Shown: positions 1 through 6,275 of the stretch, piece by piece
How positions within the stretch are numbered: position 1 is the stretch's first letter
How the letters are laid out: each line of letters starts with the position of its first letter
DNA from: an uncultured Bacteroidales bacterium
GTDB taxonomy: Bacteria; Bacteroidota; Bacteroidia; Bacteroidales; UBA932
DNA: 6,275 bases
Reading direction: 5' to 3'
Assembly (NCBI GenBank): GCA_937906795.1
Contig: CALCUQ010000334.1
Span: forward strand, 1-6,275
The notes under the pieces: model-generated
The model's input: the letters and a program-made list of their open reading frames with translations, nothing else
What the model was told of the DNA's origin: nothing
Databases searched by the model: none
Translations under genes and position numbers: made by a program

Positions 1-1375
1 TTGCCAGGTAGTTGTTGTTTTTCTTATAGATGTTGTCATCATCATAGTATCCTTGTGATGCCAAAAATGCTCCTGCACATGTTCCAAGATACGATCCTCC
101 CGCAGCAACAAACTGTCTTATTGCTTCTCTTCCTTTTTCGCCTAATGATCTTCCGTGAGATCCGGCAAGACCACCATTAACATATATCATTCTAAAGCGG
201 GGAGCTCCGTCGGGATAAAGAAGAGCCCCATTTGTGTCCTCTTCCCATCCGGCAAAGCATCTTTGCTGCATAAGGGTATCTCTTAAAGTATTCTGGGTTC
301 TTAAAAATACTTCATAACTTGTTTGCAGATGGCATGCGGCAGCCAGGTATTTGCGGTCATATAATTGGATACCGCTGTCCATTAGCAGGTCTTTATAAAA
401 GCCGTTGCGGTTACTGCTGTTTTCTCTTGGCCTTACAATATCTCTTGATGCAACAGTATTATGGGGTTGAGAGTCAAATTCAACTTTAATGGAGTATGGA
501 ACTCCGTTAAGAACTTCCCTTCCTTTTGTGTATTGTGTTCCATATTTGCCTTCTGATGTTTCAACGGTATTTTCGCATCTTACAGATACATACCATTTTC
601 CGGCCTGAGGTTTTTCAATTACAAGTTCTTTGGTGCAACCCTCACTTACATTTTTGATATCAGTATTCTGATGATATGCAAATTCGCGGGGCTTTGCCAT
701 AAGTGAAAGCTGGAAATGTTCATAATCCTTGTACCCTTTTATAGATATTATAGCGCGGCCTGTTGCCGGGGGAATATTAATGGTAAAGTGGTGGTATTGC
801 AAATCGCCAATTCTGATTAAAGAAGAATCCTTTGCACCAGTTTTTTTATTAACTTCTATTGTCTGACCAGCCTCCAACTCTCTTTTTATGGTTGGCTCAG
901 GGGTTGATTCCAGAGCTTTTCGAATAGCATCCAAATAAGGCAATTCTATGATAGCTCCCCCATTATCAGCGAATTTTTTGATGTTTGCTCTCCCTGCTAA
1001 AGTAAGAGAATTCATGTGTTTCTCCTTATCTCCGGAACAGATGTACAATATTCTAAAGCGGGGAGCTCCGTCGGGATAAAGAAGAACACCATTTGTGTCC
1101 CAAGGATTTGAACAAATCATCTCCTTCTGCACAATAGTGTCCATTATTGTTGGCTTTCCCAATAATTGTGAGGCAGATATAAGCCGTTCAAATTCAAGAT
1201 CCAAAAACCTTGCCTGAGGAAGATCAACTTCCCCAGTAAGGTTTATGCCACAATCCAGAAAAATCTCTTTATAATAATTGTTCCCTCTAAAGTTCAGGTT
1301 TTGTGCTATTGAAAATACAGGCAATAAACTTAAAATGGATATTATAAAAAAATTTACAGGCTTATTTAGGATCAT
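1..1375 (-). CDS. Secreted tandem amidotransferase-like (BPL_N-like) protein with central PPC-like domain, 3' end outside window
   Basis: This gene reads leftward from an ATG at 1375-1373 and stays open for 458 codons to the window edge, so the C-terminus is missing. Residues 1-24 form a Sec signal peptide with probable cleavage at SIA|Q; there is no lipobox Cys. Residues about 33-155 and 325-458 are two copies of one domain: both start (Y/F)YK(D/E)xxxDxGI and contain DTNGxLLYPDGAPRFR, then a hydrophobic strand and a GG turn. In copy 2 the turn leads to GTCAGA, a class I glutamine-amidotransferase-type nucleophile elbow with Cys433, most like the BPL_N family. In copy 1 the aligned residue is Pro146, so that copy should be inactive. 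Residues about 186-300 resemble a bacterial pre-peptidase C-terminal (PPC) domain, with FTINIPPATG, a DY pair and AGKWYVSV. The start lies 3 bp after the peptidase stop, implying co-transcription. Substrate and reaction are unknown; the His and acidic triad partners would lie beyond the edge. Fold assignments are by eye. Confidence 0.85.
   Translation of the reverse strand, partial: MILNKPVNFFIISILSLLPVFSIAQNLNFRGNNYYKEIFLDCGINLTGEVDLPQARFLDLEFERLISASQLLGKPTIMDTIVQKEMICSNPWDTNGVLLYPDGAPRFRILYICSGDKEKHMNSLTLAGRANIKKFADNGGAIIELPYLDAIRKALESTPEPTIKRELEAGQTIEVNKKTGAKDSSLIRIGDLQYHHFTINIPPATGRAIISIKGYKDYEHFQLSLMAKPREFAYHQNTDIKNVSEGCTKELVIEKPQAGKWYVSVRCENTVETSEGKYGTQYTKGREVLNGVPYSIKVEFDSQPHNTVASRDIVRPRENSSNRNGFYKDLLMDSGIQLYDRKYLAAACHLQTSYEVFLRTQNTLRDTLMQQRCFAGWEEDTNGALLYPDGAPRFRMIYVNGGLAGSHGRSLGEKGREAIRQFVAAGGSYLGTCAGAFLASQGYYDDDNIYKKNNNYLA
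189..239 (-). repeat. 51-bp intragenic direct repeat, copy in the second amidotransferase-like domain
   Basis: This tract matches 1050-1100 at 49 of 51 positions, with the first 36 bp (189-224) identical. The only differences are at 225 and 227. It encodes DTNGALLYPDGAPRFR (residues 380-395). It contains the 8-bp palindrome GGAGCTCC at 201-208 and is more GC-rich than its surroundings. Identity ends abruptly on both sides. Confidence 0.95.
1050..1100 (-). repeat. 51-bp intragenic direct repeat, copy in the first (degenerate) domain
   Basis: This is the partner of the tract at 189-239, in the same orientation and separated by 810 bp. It encodes DTNGVLLYPDGAPRFR (residues 93-108). The two mismatches (1086 and 1088) give one synonymous change in a Gly codon and one Val/Ala change. 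The palindrome GGAGCTCC is at 1062-1069. The flanking codons of the two domains show little nucleotide similarity. Confidence 0.95.
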
Positions 1376-1378
1376 AAT

Positions 1379-3832
1379 CTAGTCGTTATTCATTTGTTTT
1401 ATATCTATCTCTTCTTTTTGAGAATCTCCAATGAGATATTCGCAGAAGTGGTCAGCCATTCTCCAGAAGAAATATTCAGTCATGTTTCCAAAGCCATGTC
1501 TTTGCCCTGGAAGAATAAGCATCTGGAATCTCTTGTTTGCTTTAATAAGTGCATCTACCACTCTAAGAGTGTTGCCCGGGTGTACATTATTGTCAATATC
1601 TCCATGAACCAGCAACAGGTTACCTTTAAGATTTTTTGCAAGTTGCTGATTGGTATTGATACTATATTTGAATGTAGTGTCACCTTTTTCTGAAACCTCT
1701 TCCAAAACACCATGGTGCTGTTCACTCCACCAGCGGTTGTAAATGCTGTTGTCATGGTTACCTGCACAAGATACAGCTGCTTTAAAGAAATCTGGATATT
1801 TAAGGATTGCAGCGGTAGACATAAATCCGCCACCAGAGTGTCCATGAATACCAACTTTGTTGCCATCTATATATTTGTGTCTTGCAGCAAGTTGCTGTAC
1901 TGTAACCTTTTTGTCTTCCAATCCGTAATCTCTTAAATTGCCATATCCAAAATTATGGTACCATTTGGAACGGTTAGGATGGCCTCCTCTGTTACCTACA
2001 GTTACCACTACAAAGCCAAGTTGGGCAAGTCTGTCAACTCTGTCCATCCCTTTTGTCCACGACGAATTATTGGCTTCTGTTTGAGGACCAGGATAAACGT
2101 ACTCTATAATTGGGTATAATTTGGTTGAGTCAAAATCAAATGGCTTGTACATTACGCCATACAAATCTGTAACTCCATCGCCAGCCTTTACTGTAAAAAT
2201 CTCCGGGAACTTATATCCTCTGGCAATAAGTTGGCTAAGATCAGCTGTCTCCAATTCCATAATCTTGCGGCCAGTGTTGTCGTATAGAGATGTTTTAGGA
2301 GTACAGTCTACTCTTGAATAATTGTTTACAAAGTATTTGTTATTATCGCAAGCACTTATTTTATTGTCAAAATTACCTTTGTTCAACAGTTTTACATTTG
2401 TGCCATCGAGATTTGCACTATACAAGTACATGTAGTATGGGTTGATACCCTTCTCTTTTCCACATGCAGTAAAATACACTACTCTCTTTGCCTGGTCTAT
2501 TCCTACAACTTCCTCTACATGGAACTCACCTTTTGTAATCTGATTTTTTAATGTGCCATCTGCAGAGTACAGGTACAAGTGTGCCCAACCATCTCTTTCT
2601 GACCAATGGACAAACTCAGTGCCGTTATTGAAAAATTCAAAGTTTCTTGTTTCTACGTATGTGTTAAGTCTCTCTTCCAGGATAACTTTTACCTCTCCTG
2701 TTTCAACATCTACACTACATAGATCAACTCTTTTCTGGTCTCTGCTTTGTCTTGTAAAATAAAATTTGCTGTTGTCACCAAGCCACTTTGCAGGGATATA
2801 TTTTTCGTATATGTCTTTGTTCTTGTATGGAGCTCTTTCTATGCTTACAGACTGGTCCTTAAATGCATCTATGTTAATTTCTTTAGAGCTCTTGTTTTCA
2901 AAATCAAACAGATATAAATGAGCCTTAGGGCCAGGTTCGCCAGGCATCTGATATTTGTAACCCTCAAGTTTAGGTCTTGGGTTGGCAAGGACATCAATAA
3001 CCCACAACTCTTTTACCTTGCTAAGATCACTTCTTACAATAGCAAAATGTTTTGAGTCTGCAGACCAGCTTGCATAGCATGATACTCTTTTGGTAGTATC
3101 TTCTTCGTTATTTCCACCGTATAAACCTCTGCCTGCATAAGGAAACTCTTTTGAGCCATCTTTTGTAAGCTGATGTTCAACAATGGTAGAATCCTTTTCG
3201 TTTTCCATAGCTTTTTTAAGGCTCTCAATATCCATATACCACAAATTGTAGTTCTTGCCATATATGGCATATTTGCCATTAGGGGCAATGTTTGCCCATC
3301 TTGGGTAATTCTTCTCTTTCTCTGTTTCTGTGATATCTGAAAGGGTATTCTGGGCAATATCCCATTTGAAACGGAAAACTTTATTCTCTTTTGCAGGTTT
3401 TCCCCCTTTTTTAGGTTTCTCACCTGGTTTTGGTTTTTTGTCAACCTTTATAGAGGTTCTTATCTCAAACTCAAAATACTTGTCGTCTACCAGTTTAAGG
3501 TTTGAAATAGGAAGATGCTGTGCATCAAAAGGGTCTTTTGTAATAGATGAGATTTTAGCTGCAAGCTCTCCCATATCCCATATCTCCTTTTTAGTTGCAG
3601 CCAATGGGTCAACAATGTAATATCTGGTGCCGGCAGTTGTTTTGTATGAATACCAGAATTTGTCTGAATTTTTAAACCAGTTTGGTCTTACACTGGTAGA
3701 AAATACCATTGATGCCACTTTCTTTGCAGAGAAACGTTCTGCAAGATCATAATTGGCCTTGGTAATTGGTGTCTGTTGTGCGTAGGCAAATGAGCATATT
3801 GCCAAAAACGCAACCAAAATTAATTTTTTCAT
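1379..3832 (-). CDS. Secreted S9 family serine peptidase, dipeptidyl-peptidase IV-like
   Basis: Predicted exported serine exopeptidase of clan SC, family S9 (DPP-IV type), which releases short peptides from the N-termini of oligopeptides. I chose the ATG at 3832 (817 aa) because it starts MKKLILVAFL, a classic signal peptide cleaved near AYAQ|Q. An in-frame ATG at 3859 would add nine polar residues and overlap the upstream gene. Residues about 40-530 form the beta-propeller (DPPIV_N); residues about 545-805 form the alpha/beta-hydrolase domain. Visible catalytic features are Ser666 in GHSGGG, Asp747 in HGDIDNNVH, His779 in GQRHGF, and Tyr580 in YVYPGPQ at the position of the DPP-IV oxyanion Tyr. 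The canonical DW(V/I)YEEE substrate-amine motif is not recognisable; a Glu pair at 243-244 in NNEEDT is the nearest candidate, so dipeptidyl and proline specificity are uncertain. A Lys/Pro/Gly-rich stretch at 132-149 looks like a surface loop. It lies 5 bp after the phosphoesterase gene and 3 bp before the amidotransferase-like gene. Confidence 0.93.
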   Translation of the reverse strand: MKKLILVAFLAICSFAYAQQTPITKANYDLAERFSAKKVASMVFSTSVRPNWFKNSDKFWYSYKTTAGTRYYIVDPLAATKKEIWDMGELAAKISSITKDPFDAQHLPISNLKLVDDKYFEFEIRTSIKVDKKPKPGEKPKKGGKPAKENKVFRFKWDIAQNTLSDITETEKEKNYPRWANIAPNGKYAIYGKNYNLWYMDIESLKKAMENEKDSTIVEHQLTKDGSKEFPYAGRGLYGGNNEEDTTKRVSCYASWSADSKHFAIVRSDLSKVKELWVIDVLANPRPKLEGYKYQMPGEPGPKAHLYLFDFENKSSKEINIDAFKDQSVSIERAPYKNKDIYEKYIPAKWLGDNSKFYFTRQSRDQKRVDLCSVDVETGEVKVILEERLNTYVETRNFEFFNNGTEFVHWSERDGWAHLYLYSADGTLKNQITKGEFHVEEVVGIDQAKRVVYFTACGKEKGINPYYMYLYSANLDGTNVKLLNKGNFDNKISACDNNKYFVNNYSRVDCTPKTSLYDNTGRKIMELETADLSQLIARGYKFPEIFTVKAGDGVTDLYGVMYKPFDFDSTKLYPIIEYVYPGPQTEANNSSWTKGMDRVDRLAQLGFVVVTVGNRGGHPNRSKWYHNFGYGNLRDYGLEDKKVTVQQLAARHKYIDGNKVGIHGHSGGGFMSTAAILKYPDFFKAAVSCAGNHDNSIYNRWWSEQHHGVLEEVSEKGDTTFKYSINTNQQLAKNLKGNLLLVHGDIDNNVHPGNTLRVVDALIKANKRFQMLILPGQRHGFGNMTEYFFWRMADHFCEYLIGDSQKEEIDIKQMNND

Positions 3833-3837
3833 ATATT

Positions 3838-4338
3838 TTATCTTATTTTTCTGTCCCATTCGCCCACTTCCATATCAAAGATTCTTCCGTTTTCAATCTT
3901 AAATCTAAGAGCGGTCCTAACCTGGTGGAATCCTTCAATGCCAGCAGCTCCGGGGTTTATGGTAAGTACATTGTACTTGGTATCATTTATTATTTTTAAA
4001 ATATGCGAGTGTCCGCAAACAAAAATATTTGGCAAATGGGCATTTATAAGTTGGAATGCTTTGTAGTCATATCTGCCGGGATATCCCCCAATGTGCATCA
4101 TAAGCACTCTCATTCCCTCTATCTCAAAAAACTGAGTGTAAGGGTGAACATCTCTTACATCGTAACCGTCACAATTGCCATATACCCCCACAAGAGGCTT
4201 GAATCTGGCAATTTTGTCTGCGGTTTCAATATTTCCAAAGTCCCCAGCATGCCAAATCTGGTCTACAGGTTCAAGGAATGAGCGCAGTTTGTCATCAAAA
4301 AAGCCGTGGGTATCAGATATTAAGCCTATGTATGCCAT
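3838..4338 (-). CDS. Calcineurin-like metallophosphoesterase, YfcE/MJ0936 type
   Basis: Small cytosolic metal-dependent phosphodiesterase of 166 aa, a normal length for the single-domain YfcE/MJ0936 group. Every hallmark of the dimetal site is present: Asp9 and His11 (SDTHG), His30 and Asp33 (HAGDFGN), Asn55 (GNCD), His82 (MMHIGG) and the GHSH motif with His110 and His112, followed by NPGA near residues 128-131. There is no signal peptide or membrane segment. Relatives hydrolyse model phosphodiesters in vitro, but physiological substrates are mostly unknown, so none is named here. The start ATG lies 22 bp after the acyltransferase stop, and the stop lies 5 bp before the preferred start of the peptidase, so it sits in the middle of a probable operon. 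No functional link to its secreted neighbours can be seen. Confidence 0.93.
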   Translation of the reverse strand: MAYIGLISDTHGFFDDKLRSFLEPVDQIWHAGDFGNIETADKIARFKPLVGVYGNCDGYDVRDVHPYTQFFEIEGMRVLMMHIGGYPGRYDYKAFQLINAHLPNIFVCGHSHILKIINDTKYNVLTINPGAAGIEGFHQVRTALRFKIENGRIFDMEVGEWDRKIR

Positions 4339-4360
4339 CTGTTTGGGTTATACTGTTATA

Positions 4361-5581
4361 CTAAAGTTTTATAATTATTTTCTTTTTGTACAAGAACATT
4401 GCCATAAGGACAAATACTGTAACAAATACAAGGGCATAAATTAGAGATGACAACTCGTTGTTTTCCCCCACAATTGCAACGCATACATTATTGTAAAACC
4501 ATGAAAGCACGCTCCAGGTTTTCTCTTTTTCTGTGCCGTCTGCCAATACAACAACAGATTTCCATTTGATTATCTGTCCAAGAATCTTGGCAAACAAACC
4601 AGCCATTACAAAAGCAAACAATGGATTCATACCCATAGCTTTAAATGGAGTAAAAATTTTCTCTTTTCCTTTAATGTCAATAAGATAGATAAAGAAGGCA
4701 AGCATTACAATGCTCCATCCGCCGGCATATAGCACATAAGAACCTGTCCATAATCCTTTAATGATAGGGTAGCAGATACTCCATACCAGACCTGCAGCTA
4801 TACAGCATAGTCCAATAGTGTATAACTGAGCCACAACATTAATTTTTTCTTTTCCTTCTCTAATCATGTTGCCTATAATGTATCCAAGCAATAGTGTGCA
4901 TGCTCCCGACAAAGCTCCAAGCAGTCCTTCGGGATCAAAAGGGATACCAAATCCTTTGTAGATATGGTTCTCGCCAAAAACAGCAAGGTCAATTATATCT
5001 GCATTCTGTCCGGCAAGAGAAAATGCACCGGCAGCACCATTTACAAGCTCTGCAGATTTATCACCTATTACATACAGAATAAGCCAGTGCAAAACCATTA
5101 GAACAGCCATTGCTGGTATAATTTTCTTGGCACGTCCAAGCCATAATGCTATAAATCCACCTAAAACATAACACATTGCAATTCTTTGCAATACACCAAC
5201 AATTCTAACATGCTCCCATCTGTATACAAAATTTTCCCAGAAAGAAAGTTCGGGGTTTGGAGAAGTGGGATAGAAAGGGAATGCATTAAGAGCCAGACCT
5301 ACCAGGAATATAAGGGCTCCTCTTTTGAATAATTTGGTTACACTCTCTTTACTCAATGATTCACTATATTTGGAGAATGAGAAAGCCATTGCGGCACCTA
5401 CAATGAACAAAAAGAACGGAAATACCAAATCTGTAGGGGTGCATCCTGCCCATGCTGCATGTTTAAGAGGGGGGAATATGTGACCCCAGGATCCTGGATT
5501 ATTTACAAGAATCATCCCTGTTACTGTCATTCCTCTAAGTACATCCAGGGCTACGTAGCGTGTGTTTTTTACTTGTGTCAT
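4361..5581 (-). CDS. Multipass membrane acyltransferase, heparan-alpha-glucosaminide N-acetyltransferase (HGSNAT/DUF5009)-like
   Basis: Inner-membrane protein of 406 aa with about 10-11 hydrophobic helices. The N-terminus is the clearest signature: ALDVLRGMTVTGMILVNN, then LKHAAWAGCTPTDLVFPFF. His41 in HAAW lines up with the human HGSNAT histidine (in HASWNG) that is implicated in carrying the acetyl group across the membrane. Further family motifs are RIVGVLQRIAMCY (126-138), DPEGLLGALSG (216-226) and MGMNPLFAF (316-324). By homology it would move an acetyl group from cytosolic acetyl-CoA to an amino sugar on the outer face of the membrane. Bacterial members are often annotated NagX or DUF5009 and their acceptors are not firmly known, so the acceptor is left open. 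It is the first gene of the leftward unit, starting 90 bp from the divergent rsmE start, with a candidate -7 box 45 bp upstream. It ends in the basic tail KKKIIIKL with a TAG stop. Confidence 0.9.
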   Translation of the reverse strand: MTQVKNTRYVALDVLRGMTVTGMILVNNPGSWGHIFPPLKHAAWAGCTPTDLVFPFFLFIVGAAMAFSFSKYSESLSKESVTKLFKRGALIFLVGLALNAFPFYPTSPNPELSFWENFVYRWEHVRIVGVLQRIAMCYVLGGFIALWLGRAKKIIPAMAVLMVLHWLILYVIGDKSAELVNGAAGAFSLAGQNADIIDLAVFGENHIYKGFGIPFDPEGLLGALSGACTLLLGYIIGNMIREGKEKINVVAQLYTIGLCCIAAGLVWSICYPIIKGLWTGSYVLYAGGWSIVMLAFFIYLIDIKGKEKIFTPFKAMGMNPLFAFVMAGLFAKILGQIIKWKSVVVLADGTEKEKTWSVLSWFYNNVCVAIVGENNELSSLIYALVFVTVFVLMAMFLYKKKIIIKL

Positions 5582-5625
5582 ATTTATAGTTTTATTAATT
5601 TTATCGGCGATTAAAAATATAAAGG

Positions 5626-5633
5626 CAAAATTA
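5626..5633 (-). promoter_or_regulatory. Candidate -7 box for the leftward operon
   Basis: Read on the minus strand this is TAATTTTG, a full match to the Bacteroidota -7 consensus TAnnTTTG. It would place the transcript start near 5619 and leave a leader of about 38 nt before the acyltransferase ATG. A minus-strand TTTG (5661-5658) lies upstream, but the 24-bp spacing is longer than the usual 19-21 bp, so the -33 element is weak or absent. Confidence 0.45.
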
Positions 5634-5647
5634 AATCTTTTTGTTGA

Positions 5648-5655
5648 TATATTTG
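5648..5655 (+). promoter_or_regulatory. Candidate -7 box for rsmE
   Basis: TATATTTG fully matches TAnnTTTG and ends 16 bp before the rsmE ATG, implying a very short leader of about 10 nt. No TTTG occurs at the expected -33 distance. In such AT-rich DNA a chance match is possible. Confidence 0.4.
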
Positions 5656-5671
5656 ACCAAAATTCAGTTAT

Positions 5672-6275
5672 ATGGAGCTTTTTTATTCTAATAGTTTTTT
5701 GAATGGTTTATGTACTCTGGACCAGCAGGAGAGTACACATTGTGCCAAAGTTCTAAGACATGTGCAAGGTGATATAATCAATGTGATAGATGGGCTGGGG
5801 AGTCTTTATGAATGCAGGATTGAAAAATTGGGTAAAGAGGTGTTGTGTAGTGTGATATCGCAGCAGCAAGGGTTTGGTTCACATCCATATAACCTTACAA
5901 TGGCAGTGTGTCCAACCAAAAACATAGACAGGTATGAATGGTTTTTGGAGAAGGCCACAGAGATGGGAGTTGACAGGATAGTACCTGTAATAGGGGAGCA
6001 CTCAGAAAGGAAAATTGTTAAGCTGGAAAGACTGGAGAAAATTTTGGTTTCAGCTGCCAAGCAATCTCTCAAAGGGGCAATACCGGTGTTGGAAGAGCCT
6101 GTGCAGGTGAAGGATTTTATTAAAAAAGGAGATTTTTCTGCAAAAGCAGTAAAACTTATAGCATATTGTTCAGAAGGTGAGAAAGTTTCTTTAAAACAGA
6201 TATTGGGCAACATAGAAAAAAATGAATCTGCCACCTGCAACAAGGAGGCAGAAATCATTATTCTCATCGGTCCTG
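5672..6275 (+). CDS. rsmE: 16S rRNA (uracil1498-N3)-methyltransferase RsmE, 3' end outside window
   Basis: Cytosolic SPOUT-fold enzyme that uses S-adenosylmethionine to methylate N3 of U1498 of 16S rRNA in the assembled 30S subunit. The frame is open for 201 codons from the ATG at 5672 to the window edge; family members are about 230-250 aa, so only the last 30-50 residues are missing. Residues 1-65 form the PUA-like RNA-binding part, with HCAKVLRHVQGD and DGLGSLYECRI. The methyltransferase part shows PTKNIDRYEWFLEKATEMG (81-99), the EHSERK motif (109-114) and SAAKQS (127-132). The last visible residues, ILIGP, begin the conserved IGPEGG cofactor-binding loop. A short variable stretch around 180-194 precedes that strand. 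It is divergent from the acyltransferase operon and probably has its own promoter. A 153-codon open frame on the opposite strand (6267-5806) is a shadow. Confidence 0.95.
   Translation, partial: MELFYSNSFLNGLCTLDQQESTHCAKVLRHVQGDIINVIDGLGSLYECRIEKLGKEVLCSVISQQQGFGSHPYNLTMAVCPTKNIDRYEWFLEKATEMGVDRIVPVIGEHSERKIVKLERLEKILVSAAKQSLKGAIPVLEEPVQVKDFIKKGDFSAKAVKLIAYCSEGEKVSLKQILGNIEKNESATCNKEAEIIILIGP

Larger units (their letters stand above)
5582..5671. promoter_or_regulatory. Divergent intergenic promoter region
   Basis: This 90-bp, very AT-rich gap separates the starts of the leftward acyltransferase operon and rightward rsmE. It must hold, or lie close to, promoters for both directions. It has one perfect Bacteroidota-type -7 box on each strand, described separately. 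No long inverted repeat or obvious operator was seen. Confidence 0.6.

Noticed and set aside
1..1375. Possible pseudogene, because no complete ORF is present
   Set aside because: The frame is open for 458 codons with a good signal peptide and an intact nucleophile elbow in copy 2. It merely runs off the window edge.
3366..3440. Lys/Pro/Gly-rich coding stretch as a possible frameshift or inserted repeat
   Set aside because: The frame continues cleanly on both sides and the composition fits a surface loop. No DNA repeat unit is evident.
3034..3444. 136-codon minus-strand open frame
   Set aside because: It is an alternative frame inside the S9 peptidase propeller, where the main frame is continuous and recognisable. 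The smaller open frames within 1394-4444 and at 4894-5082 are shadows of the same kind.
4339..4360. Possible terminator in the 22-bp gap
   Set aside because: No stem with a following T-run was found on the minus strand, so read-through within the operon is assumed.
4347..4361. Direct repeat GTTATAC-T-GTTATAC between the acyltransferase and phosphoesterase genes
   Set aside because: It is only 7 bp per unit in AT-rich DNA, overlaps the stop codon, and has no hairpin or operator symmetry. A chance match is likely.
5806..6267. 153-codon open frame on the minus strand
   Set aside because: It lies antisense to rsmE, whose plus-strand translation matches the family from end to end. The minus-strand product has no recognisable motif.

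Overview
The window is AT-rich and reads as chromosomal DNA from the phylum Bacteroidota, most likely order Bacteroidales. The evidence is two secreted proteins with Sec signal peptides, a DPP-IV-type S9 peptidase, an HGSNAT-like acyltransferase of the type common in this group, perfect TAnnTTTG promoter -7 boxes and no clear Shine-Dalgarno sequences. The species cannot be told from the sequence. There are no tRNA or rRNA genes, CRISPR arrays, insertion sequences or phage genes.

Layout. Four genes run leftward as a tight unit starting at about 5581: a membrane acyltransferase (5581-4361), a YfcE/MJ0936-type phosphoesterase (4338-3838), a secreted DPP-IV-like S9 serine peptidase (3832-1379), and a secreted protein (from 1375) that runs off the left edge. 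The gaps are 22, 5 and 3 bp, so one transcript is likely. A 90-bp gap (5582-5671) holds a divergent promoter region. From it rsmE, the 16S rRNA m3U1498 methyltransferase, runs rightward and is cut by the right edge.

The most unusual object is the left-edge gene, which has no complete ORF in the window. Translation of 1375-1 gives 458 uninterrupted codons: a signal peptide, a class I glutamine-amidotransferase-like (BPL_N-like) domain without its nucleophile, a PPC-like beta-sandwich domain, and a second copy of the amidotransferase-like domain that keeps a G-T-C-A-G-A nucleophile elbow. The two copies have diverged widely except for a 51-bp tract that is 49/51 identical at DNA level, synonymous sites included. 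This suggests gene conversion or strong DNA-level constraint.

How the genes work together is only partly inferable. The last two products are predicted to be exported and are 3 bp apart, so a shared role outside the cytoplasm in peptide or envelope processing is plausible but unproven. The acyltransferase and phosphoesterase may just be operon neighbours, and rsmE is a housekeeping gene.
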